Source: Thelonectria olida (lineage: Eukaryota > Ascomycota > Sordariomycetes > Hypocreales > Nectriaceae). Taken from it: DNA of 64,000 nt. A program made the position numbers and the translations under genes. Below the pieces are notes generated by a model. It saw only the letters and a program-made list of their open reading frames with translations, ran no database searches and had not been told where the DNA came from. This document shows positions 1 to 10,291 of this stretch, one piece after another; position 1 is the first letter of the stretch, and each line of letters starts with the position of its first letter. Location of the stretch: positions 1,922,001 through 1,986,000 of the forward strand of contig JAGPYM010000004.1 in NCBI GenBank assembly GCA_020736575.1. The letters run 5' to 3'.

Positions 1-1280
1 TTTCTTGGCGCACCTCGGCCTCCGTCTTCACCTTCTTTGCTCGGGGTTGCTCCTCTTCCTTGGGCTGCTCGTCCTCATTCTCGTCTTCCTTCTCGGCCTT
101 CTTGTCGCCCTTGGAGATATCTGCAGCCTTTCGCTTGCTCTGCTTGGCAGAAGATGGAGTCTCCACAGACTTGGGCACGGCCTCCTCTGCATCAGCTTTC
201 TCAGCTTGCTCAGCCTCTTTAGTCTCGTCGTTGCTTTTCTGGACCATCTCCTTGGCTGTCGCCATCATCTGAGCAATCTCCTCGGCAGTTGGGGGCTCGC
301 CAGCGATGGGGAGAGGAATCTCGACTTCGGAAACGGTATGCTTGACCTCCTCGCCCTTGGAGTTCTTGGTAATGTCCTCCTCGATGTGAACCTTCACCTT
401 GGGGTCCTCCTCCCTAGGTTCCAGTACAATGGCGGGATCGAACTCGGTCGACTTCATGACAATGTTCTCGGGTCTGATCTCCGTATCCTTGACCTCGCCA
501 TTGACCTGCTCCGTCGTCTCACTAATCACTTCGACAATCTCAGCCTTAGCCCGGGTAGCTCGCTTGCGTGGTGACGCTGTTGATCGCTTTGTGGTCTTGG
601 TTGGGCTGGCAGATCGACGAGAACGACGAGGAATGGCGGAAGGCGTTGGGGGCGCCAGCTGGGGCAGAGCCTTGTTCGCGTCAAACCTGGGAGGAGCGGA
701 AATGGTCTTATGCGGCGATTCGGGGGCGCTCGTGATGGAGATCTTGGCGGAATCGACGAGAGCGCGAACCCAGGTGGTGATCTTGTACTCTTCGGCCAGG
801 AGCAGAGCCTGCTCCGGGGGGATCCAAATGTTGCCAGCAGTCTCCTCGGGACTCGTAGTGTGCAGGGACTTGATGTACTTGCGCTCGGCTTCCTCGTCAG
901 AAGCTTCGGCGTAAGGGAACGCAGCCTTGAACATGCCAGTCGCGGAGACGTAGCCGTCAAAGCTGCGGCGCATCAGGAAGTAGCTGTTTGGGCTGGACTT
1001 GAAGATGCCGGAGACGATACCCTTGGGAAGAGGAGCTCGAAGGTGCGCATAGTCGAAGATGCCCAGGACTTCCTGCTCGGCGTCATCAGCGCCGACCAGC
1101 TTACGGGTCAGCTTTGTCTGTCCAAGACGTCTGCGCGCAACCAAATCGGTGTCTGTAAAATTGGTCAGTCTGAGGGCGCGTCGCGATGGGAGTGGGTGGG
1201 TGCGTACATTCCGGAATAACGTCGCCAACCATGAGGGGGTTGTGCCTTGCAGGCAGGTTGCGCTTCGATCTGGAAGCCAT
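1..1280 (-). CDS. Bqt4-like KilA-N/APSES-fold protein, 3' end off the window
   Basis: Two exons are visible: 1280-1208 and 1152 to the left edge, with a 55-nt GT..AG intron. The frame stays open to base 1, so the C-terminus is missing. The N-terminus ([16 protein letters not shown]) is followed at about residues 65-150 by a KilA-N/APSES-like fold containing [18 protein letters not shown] and later [16 protein letters not shown]. This pattern resembles fission yeast Bqt4, an inner nuclear membrane protein that anchors telomeres and the bouquet complex, more than the StuA/Mbp1 transcription factors. Downstream lies a long charged, Lys/Glu-rich and Ser/Pro-rich region. In Bqt4 a C-terminal membrane helix follows, but that part would lie outside the window. 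The role at the nuclear envelope is inferred from family likeness only. Many annotation pipelines would label it an APSES transcription factor. Confidence 0.75.
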
Positions 1281-4200
1281 CTTGTCCGATTGCGTTCAAC
1301 TGGGCGCGGCGCGACCAGCTGGAAAACGCTGAAAGAGAAAAAGGCGACGCGAAATCGGTTGACGAGCGATGAATGTTTATGATTCGGCGCGTTGCGAGAC
1401 TATGATTCAAACCAGGTCTGCGAATGTTGAGGAGGGCGCGTCAGCGGTTGTACGTCGGAAAGCGTGTTGGCGGTCGTCGACGTCGACGACTTCGGGCGCA
1501 GCGAAGAGGGCGAAAGCGAAACAGTGCCGATAGGCTCGTAAGCGACGTACCGTGTCTAGACAAGGCTCAATTCATCCAAGGGAAAGGAGTCGTCTTGGAT
1601 GGTATAATTAACGTTAAAGAGAAAGGGGCGGCGGGGATCGCGGTCCGGGGTAGAAGTGACAAAAGGGAGAGAAAGAGAGGGAGAAGAAAACCAGAAAAGG
1701 TGCCAACAAAGATGCCAACAAAGATGAGGGCAAAAAGGATCGCGATGGCTCGAGAGCAGAAAGAAGCTGAGACAAATTGGACAGGATGGGTACCAGGACG
1801 GGGGGACTTGTACTTTCCTCGTCCACGTCCACTTCCGCCAGCGCTTCCACTTTGGGGGCACGGGGATCGAATCGCGCAAATTAGGTGCTCCAGCGGAAAA
1901 GGATAGCGCCTACCTTACGGATAGCGCAACTTGGGAGAGAAGATTTTAGCGGGCGGCCCTGCTGGGCGGAGATTCTTCTGTTTCTTTGCGACGAGATTGG
2001 CCTAGGTCGCTTAGCGTCAAGTGTTGCAGGGAGTGCGAGTGGGCTTCTGCGAGATATATTGATACCTGTCTTTGTCACAATTGTTTGCTCTGAAAGCTGA
2101 GTATCTTCCTATGGCTTGGCGAACTGACCCCCTTGAACCTGCCCAAACTTTCGCGACCACCTGACTTTGATTACACCGGGGACAGAACGACTCCAGGACA
2201 ACGGCAGGAGCACAAGTACGTACCTCACCTCAGGTACCGGGAAATGCATTGGCAGATGGCGTGTAATTAATCGGGCTAGCCGTGACGAGTCTTCCAATGT
2301 CCTTCGTCGAGAGCTTCTCTCATCAGCACTCAATTCCCTCAACACTAATCTGTACCATTGTTATCGAAACTGCCTGCAAAGGGTGCATGTTGCGTGTACA
2401 GCGAAATGCTAACGTGACGCCGGACCCATCCCTCAGCAGTATCGCCCGATTCACTCTTGCGCTCCCGTGGAAGAAACAAGGGAAAGGTCCGTTGCGACAC
2501 TGACAGCAGCCCACCCAACAACCAGCGCACGCGTTGATCAGGGGTGGCATGGAAGAACCCTTCAACTGTGCCGTAGCAGATTAGGACCCTGTGGCCGCCG
2601 TTCCCGCGCCGCAAGTCGACCAATGATCCAATCCATACCCACGCGCTCACGCACGAGGCACCAGCAGGGCCAAAAGGCGACGGAAGCTCTGAGCTGGCCT
2701 GGTTCGTACCCCCGAACAACGCGGGGAAAAACAACATGGGTTACGCGCCATTCCACGGCAGCCAGCCCAGGCAAGGCCAAGGCGAAGACCAGATGAGACG
2801 AACACGCCTGGGGGGGCCTGCAGTGCCGTAACAAGACTGATGGGCATTCGTACGCGCAAAATCCCTTTGTTGGGTGAGCCCAGTTTGGAGATAGCCTGCT
2901 CGCAGCCCTACCTCGTGCAGCATCTCGACGAATCGCGACGTTACAAGTCACTTATCGCGCCAGCATTGCCTGCCTGGCCTTTCTTCTCCTCCTTCGTCCA
3001 AGTCCCATCACACCTCCCAGCTCGAGCCTAGTCAAGTCCTCAGATCACGCCGGATCACCCAGAAATGCTTCCCCGCGCGACTGAATTGGGATGCCCGAGT
3101 CGGGGCTGCTGGAGGGCTCGTTCCTCATCCCCACGAGATCGTCCCCTAGTCTGCTTTTACGTCTTTTCACGGTTGATATACTCATGGAGTGCCCTGCCTC
3201 GAAGACTATATGTGCCGCCTACTATCAACTTCTTTCATTGTCAAGATCCGATTTGCCAGCCTCTGTGTGCTTGAAGTCGGAGAGGCATCATCACTGCTCA
3301 CCCCACTGCAGCCCGACGCATGAGGATCCATCCGCCCACACACACCACTTGGCTGAGCCAGCTGTATGCTGACTGTATTGCCGAATATCCAACGTAGTTT
3401 GATGAGCGCCAGAATGCACACTGAGGTCTCCCTCGAGAGGGCAGTGAACCGAAAACCAGCCTGAAACGAGGTCTCTGTTTCTTTGCCTTCCCTGCGAATT
3501 GATCCCTGACTGGGCTTGGTGGCGTCAGAGCCTCCCTTGCTAACGCTTCGGCAGTCTGTGACACTTTGTCTCTCTGAAACTGACACTTGTTAGAGGCTCA
3601 TATCATGACCACGTCGAGGGTGGCTTTCCGAGCCTTGGTGCTGATTGAATCCGCTGACGGCTTACTACCATACACTAATAATTAGGTCCAGTTGAATTAT
3701 CGCTCATCCAAGACATTCCAAGACCTCATTCCTCACCTCTGCCCAAGATGGAGAGCTACCGAGACATGGTGCCAGTATCAGAGCAACCTACGGGGTAATC
3801 CACCAGACAACCGCCATAGGTTGCTCCCTCCTCTGAGGAGAAGTCCTAGGGAGAGACATGGAAGGCCTCACAATGTAAACAAACCAGGACATGGCCATGG
3901 CCATGGCATTTCGTCACTAGGCACAGAACCTGGACCAATTCAATGTGCGAGGCGTGTCGCCCGTATTCAAACTGGCCCCCTTGATCCAATCATGGCATGA
4001 AATCAGCCTCAGACCCCACCGCCGCCGACCGCCTTTAGGCCTTCGACGGCTGTTGAGGGGTCCCCGAGGCTCGACAGTCCCCAGCAACTAAGCAAGCAAA
4101 CGCCGCCGCAGCCCCTCCATCGTCACCGTCACCGCAACAGGAGAGAACGGGCAGAGCAAGCTCAGCCCCTCCTCCACCAAAGCTCCCCCGTCCCAAGCAA

Positions 4201-4429
4201 AGCTCCCCTCCACTTTCACTTCCATTCTCTTACTCTTCTCCTCTTCCTCTCCCCAATCCTCAGCCTCCCTTTAACTCTTTCTCTTCCACTTCTTCAGCCA
4301 CCCACCTGCTTCTCCAGGCTTGATCCTCTTTTCAACCTTCACCTTCCATCCTCACCTCCTCGTCTCCATTGTCCCCTCCTCGCTGACTCTTCACCACGCT
4401 CCCCAACAAGAACAACAACAACAACAACA
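1281..4429. other. intergenic, divergent promoter region
   Basis: This 3.1 kb stretch separates the divergent Bqt4-like gene and RhoGDI. Open frames here (for example 1424-1906 plus) are Arg/Lys-rich or low-complexity, lack introns that extend them and resemble no family I know. The last 250 bases are strongly pyrimidine-rich. I see no RNA gene or transposon. Confidence 0.5.
4195..4320 (+). promoter_or_regulatory. CT-rich promoter/leader tract of RhoGDI
   Basis: Nearly all bases are C or T, with repeated CTTC and CTCT blocks, ending about 110 bases before the start codon. Such tracts are common near transcription starts of well-expressed filamentous fungal genes. The assignment is by composition and position only. 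Confidence 0.4.
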
Positions 4430-4430
4430 A
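4411..4430 (+). repeat. (AAC)n microsatellite abutting the RhoGDI start
   Basis: About six AAC units run directly into the start codon ATG at 4430. A CAA-rich, unstructured leader just before a start codon usually favours efficient initiation; that effect is inferred here. Confidence 0.85.
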
Positions 4431-5555
4431 TGGCTTCCCACGAAGATGACAACCTCCCCGAGGAGACTCAGGGCTACAAGCTCTCCCAGCCCAAGCAGAG
4501 TCTTGCTCAGTACCAGCAGATGGGTACGTTGAATCTCTTTTTCCTCACGACTGTATTGGTCTTCTGAGGCTCTGTCAACCCCCCTTAAGCGGGCCGATCC
4601 TCAAGCTCCTCCCGCCTCCGCTTCCGCCTCCGCCTTCATGAAGAGGCGGGTCCCCGACTTTCCATGATCACGTCGTGCACCCAATGTAACGAGGTTTTGT
4701 GTTGTATGGCTTTGGGAGCACAGAATGCTACACAGTCACCACCTGTCCCATGGACTCAGCTGTCATGGAGTCTAATTTGGTTGCCCAAACTCTCTCGGTC
4801 ATTCTGCTGCCGGTGTTGCTGCCCCTCCTTCAGCAACCCCGCCATCCTTCCAGCCCCTCACACTCAATTCAAATGCTCGTACCTAATAAACTTCACCGCT
4901 AACTCTAAACCTTCTGCTCTCTAGACGCCGGCGATGAGTCCCTCCAGCGCTACAAGGAGTCCCTCGGTCTCAGCGGCGGCAATGACCTGTCCGATGCCAG
5001 CGACCCCCGCGTCTGCATCATCCTCTCTCTGACCATGGAGTCCCCCGGCCGCGACCCTGTGACCATCGACCTCTCTGCGGCCGGTAGCGAGAACACCCTC
5101 AAGAACAAGCCCTTCCGAATCAAGGAGAACGCCAAGTTCACCATGGTTGCCAAGTTCAAGGTCCAGCATGAGATTCTCAGCGGCCTTCACTACGTCCAGG
5201 TGGTCAAGCGAAAGGGTATCAGAGTTTCCAAGGACTCCGAGATGATTGTACGCCATTTTCGAAAAGAACCCCCTTGAAGGCACATTCTAACATCCAATGC
5301 AGGGCAGCTACGCTCCCAACACCGACAAGTCACCCACCTACACCAAGAAGTGTATGTTTCTAATGAACGACCACATCCCCCCAAATACTTCGAGTAAGGC
5401 TAACTTACCATCCCCTAAATACAGTCCAGGAGGAGGAGGCCCCCGGCGGCATGATGGCCCGAGGCCACTACGAGGCCACATCCACCTTCGTCGACGACGA
5501 CAAGAAGCAGCATCTCAAGTTCGAGTGGAGCTTCGACATCGCCAAGGACTGGTAA
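4430..5555 (+). CDS. RDI1: Rho GDP-dissociation inhibitor (RhoGDI)
   Basis: Four exons, 4430-4523, 4925-5247, 5303-5351 and 5425-5555, give a 198-residue protein, the normal RhoGDI size. The spliced product begins MASHEDDNLPEETQGYKLSQ. Exon 2 supplies the DAGDESLQRYKESLGL helix found at this place in the family, followed by the immunoglobulin-like fold (KPFRIKENAKFTMVAKFKV, then LSGLHYVQVVKRKGIRV). The end, EWSFDIAKDW, matches the usual family terminus. RhoGDI extracts prenylated Rho/Rac/Cdc42 GTPases from membranes, keeps them GDP-bound in the cytosol and so limits polarised growth signalling. The first intron is long (401 nt), while the others are 55 and 73 nt. A Bud3-like RhoGEF lies in the same window at 40.5-45.1 kb. 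Identification is firm; exon joins were chosen because they keep the conserved frame. Confidence 0.95.
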
Positions 5556-6089
5556 ACATCCAGATTTCTTGTCGATTGCGCTAAATCTGGAAACTTTATA
5601 CCACGTACAAACTAAAAAAAAAATTCCCACATGTCATGAGATACGAGATACCTGCTGGTCTTGGAGATGAGAAGAAGACAACATGAAAATTCACACATAC
5701 ACAGAACGGGCAAATTTTGTCGGTCGGGGCTGGACATGGAGGGGGGAGGCAAAGACTCTTTTCGTCACATCTTGCTTGTTTTCAACACAGAAACAAGCCA
5801 ATTCACCCAATTATATTTCACCATACGTTTTTCGCATACCCTCTGTTGGAGTACCTCACGTCACTTGCATGAACTTGAACGAGACATAACAAAGCCCGTG
5901 AAAAAAGAAACCCGCTCCGTTGCTCAAGCTCTATTATGGTATGTATGCAACAAACACCAGCAACGATCTATTCTGCCCGGTCCATCCAGTATGCCTGCTG
6001 GAAGATATGGTATCGCTTAGTTTTTATATAATGATCATCGACTCCAAGCCCAAGCCCGGGGGTAAAGAGATATGTAAGGTCAACAAGCT
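5556..6089. other. convergent 3' region
   Basis: This is the space between the stop codons of RhoGDI (plus) and the phosphatase (minus). It is moderately AT-rich, fits two 3' untranslated regions and shows no gene. Confidence 0.5.
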
Positions 6090-7232
6090 TTAGAGGAAAT
6101 AGTCTGGGAGGGCGTTACCGTCCGCAGACTTTTCACCGCCTGGTTGTAGATCCTTGTGCATATCGTTCTCCGGTGCGGCGGCGAAAACGTTGAAGAATCG
6201 CTCTCCAGTGTCACTGACTTCAAGGACGCTAGCCATGTTGCCGCATCGATAGCAGTAATTCGGCGCGCTCCAGACGGTACTTAGGCGGTCATCGTAGAGA
6301 ACCTGGAAGCCCTCTTGGCAGAGCTGGTGGGCGCGGAGGATGTGCGACATGTTGTTGACGGCCAGGAATTTCTTAACCACTTGCGCGCCAAAGGTGTACC
6401 CCGCGCCACGAGGCGAGAGGGAGAACTCATCGCGGTCGGGGTCTGGATCGGACCAGACGAGGTCGGCCATGGGGCCTTCGTGGGGAATCTCGCGGAAGCG
6501 ATCTATAATCTTGATTTGGTCGATGGAATGGATCGAGGGCGAAAGACCTGTGGAAGGGATCAGTCGTTCTGGTCCGGTAAGCCAGGGGATGGCAGTCGGG
6601 TACGTACCTCCGTGGACGCAAAAGATCTGGTCATTTATCACGACACTCAGGGTCAAGAAGTCGAACATGTCGGTAAAGTAGTGCCACACGTTGGCATTTC
6701 CGTACTTTCGCGAGCACTCAGTGTAGAATCCGTAAGACTGGGTTACGCCGCGAGACTCATGGTTGCCGCGGATCAGATGCACCCTGTTAGGGTATCGCAG
6801 TTTCAAACACACCAGCAGCGAGATAGTCTCAACGCTGAACATGCCACGGTCGACATAGTCGCCTGTTGTATTCCCGTTAGTCGCATGCCCGTTGTGCCAA
6901 AAGCCGTGTCAAGGCCGGGGCGGCGTTTACCGAGGAAGAGGTAGTTTGTGTCGGGGCAGTAGCCGCCGATTCGGAAGATCTCAATGAGGTCGAAGAACTG
7001 GCCGTGGATGTCGCCCACTACGGTGATGGGTGCGCGAACGTGGACGACGTTGCTCTCTCGCATGAGCAGCTCCTTTGTTTTGGCGCAGATGGCTTCGATG
7101 ACGGACTCGGCGAGGAGTTCTTTCTTGTAGAGGCGCGAGATGCACTCGTCCAAGTCGACAGACGCTGTCTAAACGTCAGATCTGCAAAGATTCGAGACGG
7201 ATGTGTACTGGCTTACCTGGTAGGCCAGGCAT
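6090..7232 (-). CDS. PPG1: PP2A-like Ser/Thr phosphatase catalytic subunit (Ppg1 type)
   Basis: Four exons, 7232-7217, 7164-6931, 6862-6608 and 6547-6090, encode 320 residues. All PPP-family metal and phosphate motifs are present: GDIHGQ at 56-61, GDYVDRG at 84-90, GNHES at 116-120 and further on CVHGGLSP. The protein ends DYFL, the PP2A-type tail that is carboxymethylated on Leu and recognised by PP2A-family partners. It lacks the long linker of yeast Ppg1 but resembles filamentous fungal proteins usually labelled PPG1; a PP4 (Pph3) or PP6 (Sit4) assignment is less likely from the N-terminal LDECISRLYKKELLAESV. PPG1-type phosphatases act in growth, cell-wall and stress pathways. The first exon is only 16 nt (MPGLP plus one base). 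It is required because no other in-frame Met precedes residue 40. Confidence 0.9.
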
Positions 7233-8839
7233 GGTTGGAATTATGTGATGTAGGATTCGGGCGGCTGACTTATGGCCACCAGTGGGGGGATGGAGAGTGA
7301 AGTCTGGTCGGGCAAATGGTAAGGATCAAAGGTCGTAGTATCATGCGCCGGTATCGTGAAGGTCGACCGGGGCGAATACGGCTCCGGGCGAGGATAATGT
7401 CTGAGGGTAGCTCGGTGGTTGCACCAACATGATCGGGGAGAAGGCAGTTCACATGAGCGCGGGGCCAAGAGCGAACGACGGCGCGCGACGGAGGGAATGG
7501 CAACGAGCGACGACGACTGCGGCGAATGATGGGACGAGCCGCGGTGGTAACTTGGAGATTATGAGAGTGATTGTGTCGAGTGTGTCTGGTTTGGTGGTTT
7601 TCAGATTACTGATGCAGAGGGCTGGAGGGTGCTTCCTAAGCGCCGTAACGTAACCCCACTGTCGCGCTGGCACTTCAACCGTCCCCTGCGCTAGTGAGGA
7701 TTCTTCCGCTTCCATGGCATCAGAGACATCAACCGTCAACCGTTGACCGTCCAGGTGACAGTTCCGCCAAACACCAATTTGATTCGTCCATGTGACTTGT
7801 AGCCACAGCAATTGAATCCTATGTACAGAGAACTCCCCGCGTTCTATACGTATGGAAAGGCGTGTATGCGTCGGGCTTCTTCATCGACCACTCCCATACC
7901 CGTAGGTACGTCACAATACCGGACGGGAGTTCTGGGCTACTACGTCACACAGTCAGGTTTGCCAAGGTGACATAGCTCGTAGATATGAGACTGAACCATC
8001 GAATGGACTTGCAAAGACTTCCTGTAGTTGAGTACCAATAGCTATGATGACCAAACATCCCTCAATAGAGTTGCCACACCTAGGCTCTAGGGTGGCTAGG
8101 TTAGATACCAAGCTTTGAAAAGTCCCCAAACAAAGCTTGGCGGTGTCTGAGTTGCATGTCCATCAAGTTCATATTTTAAATTTGTTCATCTAACTATAAA
8201 ATTCATAACAACATTAACCTTGCAGCTATTCTAGGCTGGGACTTGATATTAACTACCACCAATATTATCTAGCGCATGGTTGTATGGAGATGGTGCAGTT
8301 CGTGTGGAATACGGCATCAGAGAAACAGACACGGGCAACTTCATCTTGACGATAATGGCTCTGATGTTATAGCGTCAAAGTCCCGCGGTCAACAAGATGG
8401 CTCAGACCGTACCTGGTGCATCGTTGGAGGTCGTGAGATTACGAGAGCCTTATGCGTTAAGCGAGGATGGGCTCCAACTGACCCATGGCTGAAGAGTGTA
8501 GCCTGCGCAGCCCATCATAGTCTCCCAGGCTCCCATAGGAAGTGGAAGGCAAAGAGATAGAGTTTTCTGAATTTACTGACATCCGTATCAGCTCTTTTCA
8601 GGATGCAATAAAGTGTGTGATAGAAAAGCATCGTGAAATCCTTAGAGCGAGGACTCCTACAAATAGGTGGCTTGCATCCCTCGTCTCTGTTCGCTTGCAA
8701 CTCTCTCCAACTTGGCCACTCAAACATACCTGTTACTCTCGCCGCATATCCCGCTCAGCAAGTTTGACAGTTTCTTCTCGCAGTCTCACAAACACATCAC
8801 CGCAATCACCACCACGCTCCAGTCGTCATCCGCTTCACC
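7233..8839. other. intergenic, divergent promoter region
   Basis: A 1.6 kb gap lies between the phosphatase and the orphan gene. The stretch around 8130-8270 is AT-rich. Open frames (for example 7449-7811 minus) look unlike proteins and have no support. No RNA gene was seen. Confidence 0.45.
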
Positions 8840-9793
8840 ATGAACGGCTTCACTATGGACTGGGACCACACGCCCCCGGGGACAGCTGAAGCGCCTGATA
8901 CCACACAAGAAGAAGAATTTCGGAAAAGGATGATTTTGAAAAACCTTCGTCGTTACCTGGAATGCATACATCGGTCAATCATCTTTCATGATTCAGGCCT
9001 GCCTCGAGAAAAGAAGCCGCTCCAACCCCAGACGATCGAGCAAGCCTTCAACTGCTGCAATAAAGAAGCAGCTCTCTATGTCACCCATGCTAATACGAAG
9101 GAGCATATGATGTTACTTCTGTACAAGCTCAATTCATGGTCCTATAAGCAGTGGTTTCGCCCATACCAAAGCGACGTCGAGTATCGACAGTTCACCACTA
9201 AGGTCTTCTTGCCTGGGGCTCTTCCGTGTGGCACTCCGCCCTTACAGATCGCGAACGCAGTCGTTGAGAACACCGCGTCTATTTGCAACAGTGTCGAGAC
9301 AATTCAACAACATGTTAGAGAGAATGACCCAGACCAGTTGTCCCGTCTCTATTCGAAGGAGGTGGTCGATCAACCCAACACAAAACAGCTCATCCAAGAC
9401 CAGGAGTTCTATATCCTCCAGCCCCTTTTCCGCGCGATATCCCTGCTGGTTGACGGAAGCGCCTTCGTGCCCGGCTACGACATATCGGGACTGCCTGTAT
9501 TGATTGTTCTCACGGGGGTAGAAGACGGCTTGAGCGGTCCCATCGAGTTCCCTCCGAACTTCCCTGTCATGGGCGAAGACAAGATCAATGCAGCTGCTAC
9601 ATCGCTCGTGGAGGCCTTCAATTTTCTCTTCTACCTGGAGGAGCGTGAACGACTATTTTTTGGCGTGCGCCCAGACCCTGTCGAGTCAACCAGAAACCTC
9701 CGTATCCCTAGCCTGCTGCAATCCGCTGAAAATCTGGGTTGGGAAGGGCCACTGCCAGCAGGGCCAACCTCTCGATGGGTTACCCAGTCCTGA
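8840..9793 (+). CDS. hypothetical protein, 317 aa, no recognised domain
   Basis: This is a single uninterrupted frame with a good start context (CACCATGA) and protein-like composition, so it is probably real, but I do not recognise a family. It begins MNGFTMDWDHTPPGTAE. It then has a charged helical stretch (EEEFRKRMILKNLRRYLECIH), a Cys-containing segment (AFNCCNKEAALYVTHANTKE) and aromatic-rich sequence around SWSYKQWFRPYQ. Near residue 215 is a hydrophobic segment (LPVLIVLTGVEDGL). The C-terminal third is acidic and amphipathic. There is no signal peptide and no clear membrane anchor; the hydrophobic stretch is short. It is divergent from the phosphatase and convergent with the BNR-propeller gene. 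It could be a lineage-restricted protein. Confidence 0.7.
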   Translation: MNGFTMDWDHTPPGTAEAPDTTQEEEFRKRMILKNLRRYLECIHRSIIFHDSGLPREKKPLQPQTIEQAFNCCNKEAALYVTHANTKEHMMLLLYKLNSWSYKQWFRPYQSDVEYRQFTTKVFLPGALPCGTPPLQIANAVVENTASICNSVETIQQHVRENDPDQLSRLYSKEVVDQPNTKQLIQDQEFYILQPLFRAISLLVDGSAFVPGYDISGLPVLIVLTGVEDGLSGPIEFPPNFPVMGEDKINAAATSLVEAFNFLFYLEERERLFFGVRPDPVESTRNLRIPSLLQSAENLGWEGPLPAGPTSRWVTQS

Positions 9794-10291
9794 ACAATCT
9801 GGTTGAGTTGTCGCCTATGACGGTTCGCCGCGCGCATCTTTGAGGAGAGGGGATGGCAACTGGGAGGGGTATGAAAGAACAGGAAGACAAGAGACAACAA
9901 AGGCGACTTGAGGCTTCGGGTAGAGAACCAACGTTTGCTGTACATGGTTCATGTATGCAACACGATGGACTCTCCTGTTGCCATATCGTCTTCTATTCGG
10001 CGTCGATTTGAGGTGGTAAACTTTTTGTGGCGTTTATGGTATGGAATAAGATTGGTACAGGGAGTTGTGTGAAGGAGATTGGAAACGCTTGGTATTGTTT
10101 TCTGGATGACATTAATAAATGTTCGGACTGAATGGCTTATTACTTTTAGAATAGACGAGTTTTAGAATCCAGGGCATATTGTACTTTATGTGTGAATTGA
10201 GCATGCGGTACCCTAATGCCAGTGACTTGCCTGATTGTTTAATAACTAGAATCCCTCCACCAACTCACACACCCCTCAAGGCATGTCCTAT
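9794..10291. other. convergent 3' region
   Basis: About 500 bases lie between the orphan gene and the BNR-propeller gene, read from opposite strands. AT-rich with AATAAA-like strings near 10110, it fits 3' untranslated sequence. No gene was seen. Confidence 0.45.

Noticed and set aside
1424..1906. 160-codon plus-strand frame with many Arg/Lys
   Set aside because: Low complexity, lies in the promoter of the Bqt4-like gene, shows no domain and overlaps other frames on the opposite strand.
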